Source: Nitrospirota bacterium (GTDB taxonomy: Bacteria > Nitrospirota > JACRHL01). From it: 64,000 nucleotides of DNA. The notes under the pieces were generated by a model. The model was not told where the DNA came from, did no database searches, and saw nothing but the letters and a program-made list of their open reading frames with translations. Made by a program: the position numbers and the translations under genes. Location of the stretch: NCBI GenBank assembly GCA_029858285.1, contig JAOUFN010000001.1, positions 165,910 to 229,909 on the forward strand, written 5' to 3'. Shown here one piece after another: positions 1-7,903 of this stretch (position 1 is the first letter of the stretch; each line of letters opens with the position of its first letter).

Positions 1-559
1 GTTTTTGTATCTAATTTTTATGAAATTTCCGCTTTGTTTTTCGACTTTACATCCCATCGCTAATAGGAGTTTTTTCAGATCTTTGTATTTCAGCGACCTG
101 TCCCCTAACGTGATATTCCGGAAGCGTTTTTTGATCCACGCTGAGAGTGCCGCGCACTCCGTCTCTGCATCCCTTGAAGCGCTTGCTGCAACAGGGAATT
201 CGTGTGCTGCAATTGCCCTTGCCATTTCAAAAAGTTCGTCTTCAGATGTTTCAGTTAATGTCGCCTTGTTTTGATCAAGAAACAACGAGCATGCTGACCA
301 ACGCAGTTCGCTTGTTTCCGTTCTCAAACGCATGCCCCATTGCGATCCCATAGAACACGTTCGCAGCAATATCAGGTATAGCTGTGTATTTGAAAGAGCC
401 TAGAAATGACGTAAGGTGTCTGCCTACGGCTGAGGATAATCTTCCGGCGTCAATGGGTTCGATTCTCCCAAACGCATCAGCCCTCGCTATCTCGGATTGT
501 GTAATCCGAGATCGAATCTGCATAACGGATTCTTTAGTTAACCTTATGACCTCTGCCAC
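1..559 (-). pseudogene. Doc/Fic-family toxin gene, frameshifted, 3' end beyond the window
   Basis: The first 94 codons, from a GTG at 559 with GGAAGAG upstream, encode a death-on-curing (Doc) type Fic protein with the motif HAFENGNKRTA. Family members transfer AMP or phosphate to targets such as EF-Tu and usually act in toxin-antitoxin pairs. The frame ends at a TGA at 275-277, right after LVSMLVVS. Deleting one base near 283 gives LVFLDQN and then about 90 open codons of plausible family sequence (..TSEDELFEMARAIA.. and a Lys-rich tail) that run off the window. This looks like a single-base frameshift in a longer Doc variant. No antitoxin gene is visible upstream (560-669). The stretch is clearly more AT-rich than the rest of the window, suggesting transfer. 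A sequencing error cannot be excluded. Confidence 0.75.
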
Positions 560-669
560 TCTACGGTCTCTTCCATGCTAGATGTGTGGGCACCGGTCCA
601 CTTAAAATCGAGTCGATAAATAAGGCGCTGGAAAAGCATTTAGATATTTTTTTCTGGGACGTGTCGCGG

Positions 670-1053
670 CTACTCATCCGGAAAGTCCATGGGGGTCTTG
701 CCCGTCGCCACGATGGAGCAGGCGCGCATCACCGTGATCCCCAGTTCATTCCCGCGTTCCACCATCTCCTCGCTGTCGGCGCCGGGGTTGGCAAACACCT
801 CTTTAATGCCCTTTTTGGCGATCTCCTCCAACAGCTTGATGCCGATGGCCGGGGCCACATACAGGTTGGCATAGTCGGGAGGCTCGGGCAGGTCGGAGAC
901 GGAGCGGTAGACCTTCAGGCCCTCGATGGTGTCGTCCTTGGGATTGATGGGGTAGACCGTGTAACCGGCCTGCTTCCAGGCGCGGACCGCCTTGTTGCCG
1001 TATTTGGAGCGGTTCGACGACGCGCCGATGATGGCGATGCTTTTTTGCGACAT
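670..1053 (-). CDS. CoA-binding protein (YccU/CoA_binding family)
   Basis: A 127-residue Rossmann-fold protein. It opens with IAIIGASSNRSKYGNKAV, the nucleotide-binding turn typical of stand-alone CoA-binding proteins. The family later has a VYPINP strand and a VFANPGADSEEMVE segment, both present. The domain is related to the CoA-binding part of succinyl-CoA synthetase, but the cellular role of single-domain members is unknown. The ATG at 1053 is preferred to an upstream in-frame ATG at 1116 because GAGAGGG lies at ribosome-binding distance and the family starts here. Length is normal. It lies downstream of the large secreted protein on the same strand, separated by 143 bases. Confidence 0.85.
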   Translation of the reverse strand: MSQKSIAIIGASSNRSKYGNKAVRAWKQAGYTVYPINPKDDTIEGLKVYRSVSDLPEPPDYANLYVAPAIGIKLLEEIAKKGIKEVFANPGADSEEMVERGNELGITVMRACSIVATGKTPMDFPDE

Positions 1054-1196
1054 CGTGATGGGTTTCCCTCTCTGAAGCTGGTTGTGATGCAGTCCCCTGC
1101 GAGGCGGTTCCCGCACGGTGCCGGTTTCAGTCCCGCCGGGGAGTTTTTGTCATTATACGGCGGCCTCCGCCCCTGTGCCGCCGTCGGGCGTCCGGC

Positions 1197-4100
1197 CTAG
1201 AAACCGAGTTCCACCCGCAAGTAAAGCTGGTCCTCGGAACCCCGGCCAAAGCCGCTGGCGTAGCCAAGGAGCAGATTGACCGGCAGGTAGAAGCCGAGGG
1301 TGGTGTCCAGGCCCAGCTCCCCGCCGCCGCCAGACACGCCGCGCCAGCCCGCCACCGGGTCGAACAGCCGGGCGCTGTCGGTGAACAGACGGCCGTGGAG
1401 TTTTTCCAGAAATGCCGGGAAGGTGCCGGGACCGATCTCCGGTAGGCCCAGGGGAAAACGCCACTCCAGTGTGCCCGCCAACAGTTGGGTGCCGCGCAGG
1501 GAGCGATAGCGGACGCCGCGCACCGGGAGATCGGCGTCGAACGGATCTTCCACCGACGGCGGCACGCCGCCGGCGTGGAACCCCAGGTCGCCGGAGGCGA
1601 CGCCTCCCAGCGCCCGGACATGCAGCACCTGCCCGGAGCCGCCCAGCGGCAGGTATTCATCCCAACTGCCCCGGCTCAGGCCACCGGTCAGGCCGCTGCC
1701 GAGGGCCGACATGGCCTGTTTGTGGGTGCCCACCAACCGGCGCCCGTCGGTGCGACTGATCCCCAGACCGTATTTTTGCGTATTGTCCCAGGCCAGCAGC
1801 GTCCGCCCGTAGCGCAGGCTGGGCGAAACGCTTACCACGCACCCGAAGGTGCGGCAATAGGTGGTGCTTTCGGTGTGAACCCGGATTTCTTCGCTCTCCA
1901 CCCCGATCTGCACCTGGGCGAGCCGGTTGACGGTACGGAACGGCCACGCCATGTCCAGGGCAACGGAGTCCGCCCATATCCATGCTGCCACGTCGCCCAA
2001 AGGGTCGCGCAGGGCAAGGGCGGCGTCCCGACGGGCGAAAAACTGGACGGACGGGTAAAAGCGGTCGTACTGCCACATCAAGTAGCCCTTGGACAGGGTG
2101 TTGTCCGTGTCCAGGGACAATTCCGCGCTGTAGGTGTGGCGCTGAAGCGGGTCCGCTCCGGCGGTAAAAATTCCCACGTAGCTGTTGTCCCTGGCACTGT
2201 AGGTGACCGGCCACCAGAAGCGCGGCAACCCGGCGGGGAACGCCCGGTAGGGTCGAAGTGGCGACATCCCGGTATTGGCGGCCGGTTGCAGGCGTTCCCC
2301 CGTCGGCATGTGGCGGGTGGTGGCCGGAAAGGACGGAACGGGTGGCGTGGCGGCGTCCGTCACTTGCACCGGCACCCAAGAGTCGGGAGAAAAGGGCATG
2401 CGATAGACATCAAGGCCGTCCGCGCCGATACCGGCGAACAGCAGTTGCCCATCTGCCGTGATCTCCGGGGACAGGGCTCCGCCCACTTCGTCGGTCACCC
2501 GGGACAGGGTTCCGCCCAGGCTGTCCCATGCGAACAGATTAAAAATTCCGCTGCGGTCCGAGGTGAACAGCAGAAAACGGCCATCCGGACTCCAGGCGGG
2601 GTCGGCGTCGTGCTGCGGCCCCCGGGTGATGCGGGTGGGAGGGGCACCATTGCCGGGGAGCAGGAGGATGTTGGAGCCGCCCTCCGGGGGAAATGCCGCC
2701 ACCGCCACCGCCCCGGTGCCGGGCTGGACCCGGGGGTTGGACAGGACCGTCCCGGACGGGGGCTCAAACAGCACCTCGGGCGCGGAGCGTTCACCGGGGC
2801 GGATGCGCACCAGCCGCGTGCTGCCGGGCTGCGGGGCGGCGTTCTGCACTGCCACCAGAGTGTTGTCCGGCGCGGCATCGGGGTCACGCAGGCGCAGTCC
2901 GCGGGTAAGGCGTTTGACCTTGCCGCCGGAAACCGGGGCGGCGTACAGATCGTCATAGAGTCGAAAGCTGTCGGTGTACTCCGGCTGGGAAAAGTACAAA
3001 ATTTTGCCGTCGGGACTGAAGGTCAGGGAGCGTCCGCCGTTGCGCCAGGTCAGTTCCCGTGCAGATGACAGGGCGGGGGCGTGTGATTTGACGGCGTTGG
3101 CCGCGGCTTCGGAGGGCGTTTCGACAGAAGTTTCGGCCGCGTGATCCGCATCGGGGACGCCAGCGGCGACTTCGACACCGGCGGGCAGATCGGGCATCTC
3201 GGCCAGCATCAGGCGTGTGTGGTCACGGGGTGTGCGTTCGGTCCACGCCATGTGGCGGCCATCCGGGCTGACGCGTGCGCCCCCGGTTTGGTGGCCGCTG
3301 CGGGTAAGGCGCTCCACCCCCGGCGTGCCGGTGGCACTCATGGCCTCGGCATGCAATTCCGCGCGCCAGCGGTCCCAACTGCGTCCGGGCGACTCGTGCA
3401 GCACGCCGCCCATGCTCCAGCCCACCGTCCAGGGGATGATGTTGTCGCTGTATTCACGCACCAGCACATCCACGGTGTTTTCGCCAAACGTGTCATTGAG
3501 GTATTGCAGGAAATGCACACCGTACAGGTAGGGCGCCATGCCGTCCGGCCAGGTGGAGAAGGGGTTGCTGCCCTTGGACACGCCGGGAATCCGGTCCGCC
3601 GCCGCCTGGGCGCGCAAAACGCCGGAAAACAGCGCACCGCGGCCCCGTCCGTAGCCGCTGCCCAGGGTCTCCTCACGGGTCGCCAGGCCTTCGATCATCC
3701 AGCCTGGGTTGAACATGTTGGGGAAAAACAGCGGCATGCGTCCGAACACGTCGCGCAGCCCGGCAGGAAGCCCGGTGGCACGGTCCAGGTGCAGAATGTG
3801 GGTGTATTCGTGAACCGAAAGGGTTTCCAGCCAGCCGTCCGGATTGAGCATCAGGCCGCTGTCGCCGTCCGGGGGGGAGGCGAACAGCACCATCAGGTTG
3901 TAGGGAATGGCGGTGGCCATGCCGTTGGCGGCATCGAACTGATCGATGAGCACCACGTGGGTGCGCCAGCGCGGCCGCCACTGCATGCGGAGAGACTGGC
4001 GTGCATGGGCGGCCTCCAGCAAGGGGGCGAGTTGCCGGGCCATGGGTTCCAGTTCGGCGGGGAAGTGCAACACGAAGTGGTCGGTGCCCGAGGTGCGCCA

Positions 4101-4232
4101 TTTCTGGCCCGGGGCGTGCAGGGTGGCGGCGGAGGCGGTCCCCGCCGGCAGGACGGTCCACAGGACCAGAAGGGCAGCCGAAACGGCCAGCGCAAGGGCC
4201 CGCGAGACAATGGCCGGAGCGCGCCCTGTCAC
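1197..4232 (-). CDS. Secreted HExxH metallopeptidase-like protein with TolB-type propeller and C-terminal beta barrel
   Basis: A protein of 1011 residues starting at a GTG one base after the clpS stop codon. Residues 11-35 form a signal peptide ending TASA. Residues 141-145 are HEYTH, followed 36 residues later by a Glu in WMIEGLA, the pattern of an MA-clan (gluzincin) zinc peptidase. Residues of roughly 330-620 hold several PD40/WD40-like blades (SPDGRHMAW, SPDGKILYF, SPDGRFLLFTSDRSG). The last 350 or so residues look like an outer-membrane barrel of the surface-antigen/BamA type and end LYLRVELGF, with the terminal Phe expected for Bam-dependent insertion. Inferred: an outer-membrane-anchored periplasmic or surface peptidase with a propeller for substrate binding. 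Substrate unknown. Translation may be coupled to clpS, since no good ribosome-binding site precedes the GTG. Confidence 0.8.
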   Translation of the reverse strand: MTGRAPAIVSRALALAVSAALLVLWTVLPAGTASAATLHAPGQKWRTSGTDHFVLHFPAELEPMARQLAPLLEAAHARQSLRMQWRPRWRTHVVLIDQFDAANGMATAIPYNLMVLFASPPDGDSGLMLNPDGWLETLSVHEYTHILHLDRATGLPAGLRDVFGRMPLFFPNMFNPGWMIEGLATREETLGSGYGRGRGALFSGVLRAQAAADRIPGVSKGSNPFSTWPDGMAPYLYGVHFLQYLNDTFGENTVDVLVREYSDNIIPWTVGWSMGGVLHESPGRSWDRWRAELHAEAMSATGTPGVERLTRSGHQTGGARVSPDGRHMAWTERTPRDHTRLMLAEMPDLPAGVEVAAGVPDADHAAETSVETPSEAAANAVKSHAPALSSARELTWRNGGRSLTFSPDGKILYFSQPEYTDSFRLYDDLYAAPVSGGKVKRLTRGLRLRDPDAAPDNTLVAVQNAAPQPGSTRLVRIRPGERSAPEVLFEPPSGTVLSNPRVQPGTGAVAVAAFPPEGGSNILLLPGNGAPPTRITRGPQHDADPAWSPDGRFLLFTSDRSGIFNLFAWDSLGGTLSRVTDEVGGALSPEITADGQLLFAGIGADGLDVYRMPFSPDSWVPVQVTDAATPPVPSFPATTRHMPTGERLQPAANTGMSPLRPYRAFPAGLPRFWWPVTYSARDNSYVGIFTAGADPLQRHTYSAELSLDTDNTLSKGYLMWQYDRFYPSVQFFARRDAALALRDPLGDVAAWIWADSVALDMAWPFRTVNRLAQVQIGVESEEIRVHTESTTYCRTFGCVVSVSPSLRYGRTLLAWDNTQKYGLGISRTDGRRLVGTHKQAMSALGSGLTGGLSRGSWDEYLPLGGSGQVLHVRALGGVASGDLGFHAGGVPPSVEDPFDADLPVRGVRYRSLRGTQLLAGTLEWRFPLGLPEIGPGTFPAFLEKLHGRLFTDSARLFDPVAGWRGVSGGGGELGLDTTLGFYLPVNLLLGYASGFGRGSEDQLYLRVELGF

Positions 4233-4233
4233 C

Positions 4234-4551
4234 TCAGGCGGGTTCCAGAATGGCGTGCATCGGCCCCTGGCTGCGCGCCAGTAACGGGTCGGGACCAAAG
4301 GCGTGGACCTGCTGCTGCTTGAGTTCGGCGTGCTCCAGCGTGGTGGTGAGCAGCACCGTGCGGCCGTTCTGATCCACGTCGCGGGCGTGGGCCATGCCCT
4401 TGTCGGCATCGAATCCGAACACGGCGGCCAGCATGCGGATCACATATTCATAGGTGTGGTCGTCGTCGTCCAGCAGGACCACGTTGTAGAGGGGAGCCAG
4501 GGCGGTGCGGGCGGCCTCCTGCTCGCGAAGGTCGGGGGTAGCGACCGGCAT
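4234..4551 (-). CDS. clpS: ClpS-family adaptor, variant with altered N-degron pocket
   Basis: A 105-residue ClpS-fold protein. Classical ClpS delivers N-end-rule substrates to ClpA/ClpC and recognises the free amino group with Asn34, Asp35 and His66 (E. coli numbering). Here the first site reads LLDDDDHTYEYV (Asp28-31, with Asp where Asn is usual), and the VHxxG site reads VDQNGR, with Asp60 replacing the His. The C-terminal HAILEPA ending recalls a ClpS-like subfamily with the DDDDHTYEYV signature. It may bind the Clp ATPase without normal N-degron specificity. No clpA lies nearby. Instead it sits between a DUF4177-like gene (15 bases upstream) and the large secreted metallopeptidase, whose start is one base past its stop. 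Confidence 0.85.
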   Translation of the reverse strand: MPVATPDLREQEAARTALAPLYNVVLLDDDDHTYEYVIRMLAAVFGFDADKGMAHARDVDQNGRTVLLTTTLEHAELKQQQVHAFGPDPLLARSQGPMHAILEPA

Positions 4552-4566
4552 CGGGGCACCAGGCGA

Positions 4567-4749
4567 TCAGTAACGGGCGCCGCGCGGGCGCTGGAAAAAG
4601 CACTCGTAGGGGTGCTCCTCGCCCGTGTGGTGGAGAACGCTGACCAGCGCCCACCCTTCCTTGCCCAGGAAGTTGAGCTGGTTGGTGAGCTGCACGGCGC
4701 TGAGCTGCTCCACCCGGTACTCCCAGGTGGTGCCGGTTTCGTCGAACAT
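4567..4749 (-). CDS. Small DUF4177-like protein
   Basis: A 60-residue protein with the pattern WEYRVEQLS...LNFLGKEGWALVSVL...CFFQRP, which matches the compact DUF4177-type fold: WEYKV, LN.LG.EGWELV, then an F-rich final strand ending in K/R. Function of the family is unknown. No signal peptide or membrane segment. It is the first gene of a minus-strand run with clpS (15-base gap) and the secreted metallopeptidase. The ATG at 4749 has only a weak AGAGG upstream, so the exact start is less sure than the gene. Confidence 0.7.
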   Translation of the reverse strand: MFDETGTTWEYRVEQLSAVQLTNQLNFLGKEGWALVSVLHHTGEEHPYECFFQRPRGARY

Positions 4750-5259
4750 CCGGGCGCAAGCCTCTGCTGAGGGTTTTACTTCGGTTTGTGGCCAGTGGTG
4801 GCGAAGGGGAATAGTCTAGCGGAAGCGGGCGGGCGAATCCAGATGCGGCGCCGAACCGACAGGGGCGCGGCGCCGAACGGGAGAGGGACGCTTATGTTGT
4901 AAAACGATCAGTTTTGTATTAATTGTTTCAATTCAGTCTGAAGCCCGGACGCTCCCGTGCGCCTTCCCACCGCACCGAGCCGATCTCCACGCCCTTTTTT
5001 TTGTCCGCCCGATTTGCTAGAGTAATCACTTGTCGTTGATGAGTCCTGTGGTGTGTCCGCCACCGATTGTGGTGCCCTGGCACGCTTCTTGATGTTCCGT
5101 TCCGGCGCCACGGCTTCACGGCGGGAGTGCCAGTCCGGGCGGCTGTTCCCCACCCGGCCACGGCGGGGGGCGTGCCGGGAGGACTCCATCGGCCTGTGGT
5201 TTTTTTCAGCGTGTTTTTGCCCGTTCTCATGTGACCGCTTGCAAGGAGATTCCTTTCCA
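4750..5259. promoter_or_regulatory. Divergent intergenic region upstream of glnA, with dyads and a direct repeat
   Basis: No gene is seen in these 510 bases. They contain a 12-base direct repeat GCGGCGCCGAAC at 4845-4856 and 4867-4878. A short AT-rich island follows with two adjacent dyads, AAAAC-n5-GTTTT (4901-4915) and AATTG-n3-CAATT (4921-4933), then a T-rich stretch near 4999-5008. A sigma-54-like element lies at 5078-5093 and the glnA ribosome-binding site AAGGAGA at 5243-5249. The dyads are plausible operators for one or both divergent transcription units. That is inference from symmetry and position only. Confidence 0.4.
5078..5093 (+). promoter_or_regulatory. Candidate sigma-54 promoter for glnA
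   Basis: TGGCACGCTTCTTGAT matches the -24 element (TGGCAC) perfectly and has correct spacing to the -12 element, but reads TTGA where TTGC is expected. The C of TTGC is strongly conserved, so this is a near-match only. It lies about 165 bases before the glnA ATG, a reasonable leader length, and glnA is a classical RpoN target. Confidence 0.3.
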
Positions 5260-6669
5260 ATGACACCCAAAGACGTTTTGCGGATGGCGGAAGAAAACGG
5301 CGCCAAGATCGTCGATTTCCGCTTCACCGATTCCCGTGGCAAGTGGCAGCACGTGTCCGGCCCCATCTCCTCCCTCACCGAGGACTGTTTCGAGGAAGGC
5401 TTTGGCTTCGACGGCTCTTCCATCGCCGGCTGGTGCGAGATCAACAACTCCGACATGGTCTACAAGCCGGATCCGAACAGCGCCGTGATGGACCCGTTCA
5501 CCGAGGTCCCCACCATCATCCTGTCCGCCGATATTTTTGACCCCTACACCGGCGAAACCTACGAGAAGGACCCGCGCGGCATCGCCAAGCGCGCCGAAGC
5601 CCACCTCAAGTCCACCGGCCTGGCGGATGTCTGCTACTTCGGCCCCGAGTCGGAGTTCTTCATTTTCGACAGCGTGCGCTTCAAGAGCGACATGTCGGGC
5701 GCCATGTACAAAATCGACAGCGAGGAAGCCGCCTGGAACTCCGAGAAAGACTACGAGGGCGGCAACATGGGGCACCGCCCCGGCGTCAAGGGCGGGTACT
5801 TTCCCGTGCCGCCCATCGACTCGTCGCAGGACATCCGTACCCAGATGATGCTGACCATGCAGGATGCCGGCCTGATCATGGAGTGGCACCACCACGAGGT
5901 GGCCACCGCCAACCAGTGCGAGATCGACTTCAAGTACGACTCGCTGGTAAAAACCGCCGACAACCTGCAAATGTTCAAGTACATCGTGCACAACACCGCG
6001 CACCAGTACGGCATGACCGCCACCTTCATGCCCAAGCCGCTGGTGGGCGACAACGGCAGCGGCATGCACGTGCACCAGTCCCTGTGGAAGGGCGGCAAGC
6101 CCCTGTTTGCCGGTGACGGCCCCGCCGGCCTGTCGGAGATGGCGCTCTATTACCTGGGCGGCATCATCAAGCACGCCAAGGCGCTGAACGCCCTCACCAA
6201 CGCCTCCACCAACTCCTACAAGCGGCTGGTGCCGGGCTTCGAGGCGCCGGTGCTGCTGGCCTATTCGGGCCGCAACCGTTCGGCATCAATCCGCATCCCG
6301 GCGGGGAGCAACCCCAAGGCGCGGCGTCTGGAAGTGCGCTTCCCGGACTCCACCGCCAACCCGTACCTGGCGTTCTCGGCCATGCTCATGGCCGGTCTGG
6401 ACGGCATCCAGAACAAAATCCATCCGGGCCAGCCGATGGACAAGAACCTGTACGACCTGCCCCCCGACGAGCTCAAGAACGTGCCGCACGTGTGCGGCTC
6501 CCTGACCGACGCCCTCGACGCCCTTGAGGCCGACCACGAGTTCCTCAAGAAGGGTGGCGTGTTCACCGAGGCCACCATCGCCTCGTACATCGCCCTCAAG
6601 CGCGAGGAAATCGTGCGCCTGAACATGACCCCGCATCCGGTCGAGTTCGAAATGTATTACTCGGTGTAA
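5260..6669 (+). CDS. glnA: Glutamine synthetase type I
   Basis: 469 residues, the usual length for GSI. It condenses ammonia and glutamate with ATP to glutamine in a cytoplasmic dodecamer. Visible family features: [11 protein letters not shown] near the N-terminus, ESEFFIFD metal-ligand motif, MHVHQSLWK, the ATP-site segment [13 protein letters not shown], and NRSASIRIP. Tyr398 sits in KNLYDLPPD, the adenylylation site, so this is the GSI-beta form regulated by GlnE-type adenylylation. The ATG at 5260 has AAGGAGA eleven bases upstream; an open reading frame extends further 5' but that part has no family similarity. It is followed by a strong intrinsic terminator and preceded by a sigma-54-like site. 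No glnB/glnK or ntrBC in the window. Confidence 0.97.
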   Translation: MTPKDVLRMAEENGAKIVDFRFTDSRGKWQHVSGPISSLTEDCFEEGFGFDGSSIAGWCEINNSDMVYKPDPNSAVMDPFTEVPTIILSADIFDPYTGETYEKDPRGIAKRAEAHLKSTGLADVCYFGPESEFFIFDSVRFKSDMSGAMYKIDSEEAAWNSEKDYEGGNMGHRPGVKGGYFPVPPIDSSQDIRTQMMLTMQDAGLIMEWHHHEVATANQCEIDFKYDSLVKTADNLQMFKYIVHNTAHQYGMTATFMPKPLVGDNGSGMHVHQSLWKGGKPLFAGDGPAGLSEMALYYLGGIIKHAKALNALTNASTNSYKRLVPGFEAPVLLAYSGRNRSASIRIPAGSNPKARRLEVRFPDSTANPYLAFSAMLMAGLDGIQNKIHPGQPMDKNLYDLPPDELKNVPHVCGSLTDALDALEADHEFLKKGGVFTEATIASYIALKREEIVRLNMTPHPVEFEMYYSV

Positions 6670-6686
6670 AACCGGGGAATGACCCA

Positions 6687-6724
6687 CGGGGGGCACGGAC
6701 ACACGCCGTGCCCCCCGTTTTTTT
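6687..6724 (+). terminator. Intrinsic terminator after glnA
   Basis: A perfect 12-bp GC-rich stem (6687-6698 with 6706-6717), a 7-base loop and seven T residues. The next start codon, GTG of ispE, follows only three bases after the T tract, so transcription of ispE from glnA would have to pass through it. Confidence 0.9.
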
Positions 6725-6727
6725 ACC

Positions 6728-7696
6728 GTGCCCACATTCACCGTACGCACTCCGGCCAAGGTCAATCTGTTCCTGCATGTGCTGGGGCGGCGCGCGGACG
6801 GGTTTCATGCCCTTGATTCGCGCTTCCACACGGTGGGGATCTACGACCACCTGACCCTCACCGACATTCCTTCCGGCCAGGTCACCCTGAGTTGTTCCGA
6901 TCCCGCACTGGCCGGGGACGGCAACCTGGTGGTCCGCGCCGCCCGTGCGCTGCTGGAACACACCGGAACTGCCCACGGGGTGCGGGCCCGGCTGGAAAAA
7001 CACATTCCCGCCGGGGCCGGGCTGGGCGGCGGAAGCTCCGACGCCGCCGCCGCCTTGCTCGGGCTCAACCGCCTGTGGCGACTGGGCTTGCCGGTGGCGG
7101 AGTTGCAACCTCTGGCCGCCGCGCTGGGCAGTGACGTGCCGTTCTTCCTGCACGGCGGAGCGGCCCGCATCGGCGGGCGGGGCGAAGTGGTGACCCCGGA
7201 GCCTCCCGGCGGTGGGTGGTGCGTGCTGTTGTTCCCCGGTGTGCATGTGGACACCGGGAGGGTGTTTGCCGCCTTCGCCGCAGCGCATTCCTCCGACGGA
7301 AGGTTGACACAGACCTCCGTACGCACAATAATTACCACCGCTTTTGCCCCGGATTCCGGTCCGACGAGGGGACGATCCGGTGCCAGGGGGGGGATGGCGC
7401 CTTCGGGAGGCCTCTCCCCGCAGCCGGTGGGGAACGACCTTGAAACGGTCGCCTGCTCGTTGTTCCCGCAGGTGCACGCGGCCCTTGGGGCGCTGCGTCA
7501 GGCGGGCGGGGCGGATGTACGAATGTCCGGAAGTGGTGGCGCGGTGTTTTGTCTGGCCCCGTCGCGGCGCGAAGCCGAAGAGATTCGGGGCCGCCTGTCC
7601 CTCGCGCCGGAGTGGCGCGTGTGGGTGGTGCCCCTGGTGGCCAGCGGACCGTTGGTGGAAATGGCACCTCCGAAAAAACCGTTTCCGGCGGGATAA
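6728..7696 (+). CDS. ispE: 4-diphosphocytidyl-2-C-methyl-D-erythritol kinase
   Basis: 322 residues, GHMP kinase fold. IspE phosphorylates CDP-methylerythritol in the MEP isoprenoid pathway. Motifs: TPAKVNLFLHVLGRRADGFH at the N-terminus, the ATP loop PAGAGLGGGSSDAAAALLGL, the SDVPFF segment and the C-terminal MSGSGGAVF. It is longer than the usual 280-290 residues because of an insert of roughly 40 residues around 190-235 and a Pro-rich tail. The GTG at 6728 is the only start that keeps the N-terminal motif. No ribosome-binding site is visible because the terminator T tract ends just upstream. It heads the ispE-tRNA-Gln-prs-rplY-pth-ychF order common in many proteobacteria. Confidence 0.95.
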   Translation: MPTFTVRTPAKVNLFLHVLGRRADGFHALDSRFHTVGIYDHLTLTDIPSGQVTLSCSDPALAGDGNLVVRAARALLEHTGTAHGVRARLEKHIPAGAGLGGGSSDAAAALLGLNRLWRLGLPVAELQPLAAALGSDVPFFLHGGAARIGGRGEVVTPEPPGGGWCVLLFPGVHVDTGRVFAAFAAAHSSDGRLTQTSVRTIITTAFAPDSGPTRGRSGARGGMAPSGGLSPQPVGNDLETVACSLFPQVHAALGALRQAGGADVRMSGSGGAVFCLAPSRREAEEIRGRLSLAPEWRVWVVPLVASGPLVEMAPPKKPFPAG

Positions 7697-7799
7697 CCTG
7701 GCAAATAAACGCCGCGCCGGTTGGGTTTTGAAGGGGGCAACCGGATGGATCGGGATGGGGTTGTTTTGATCGGGTAAGGGGGTTCGCCCAACGGCTCAC

Positions 7800-7874
7800 T
7801 GGGGCGTCGACAAGCGGCAAGTCACCAGTTTTTGGTACTGGCATTCCCAGGTTCGAATCCTGGCGCCCCAACCA
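7800..7874 (+). tRNA. tRNA-Gln (TTG anticodon)
   Basis: Cloverleaf with acceptor TGGGGCG/CGCCCCA (7800-7806, 7864-7870), D stem GAC/GTC, anticodon stem CCAGT/ACTGG enclosing TTTTGGT (anticodon TTG), T arm CCAGG-TTCGAAT-CCTGG, and discriminator A with an encoded CCA at 7872-7874. It lies about 30 bases before prs, a position conserved in many proteobacteria. The window also encodes gatCAB, which in some bacteria forms Gln-tRNA-Gln from Glu-tRNA-Gln. Confidence 0.95.
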
Positions 7875-7903
7875 TCCCTGCAGACTAGCGTGGAGCTGGC
7901 AGC

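Noticed and set aside
1485..4322. Long plus-strand frames (527 and 393 codons) opposite the secreted metallopeptidase gene
   Set aside because: Gly/Arg/His-rich shadow translation; the minus strand has a signal peptide, HExxH and propeller motifs.
7800..7874. tRNA-Gln as an integration site for a mobile element
   Set aside because: No integrase, no duplicated tRNA 3' end and housekeeping genes on both sides.
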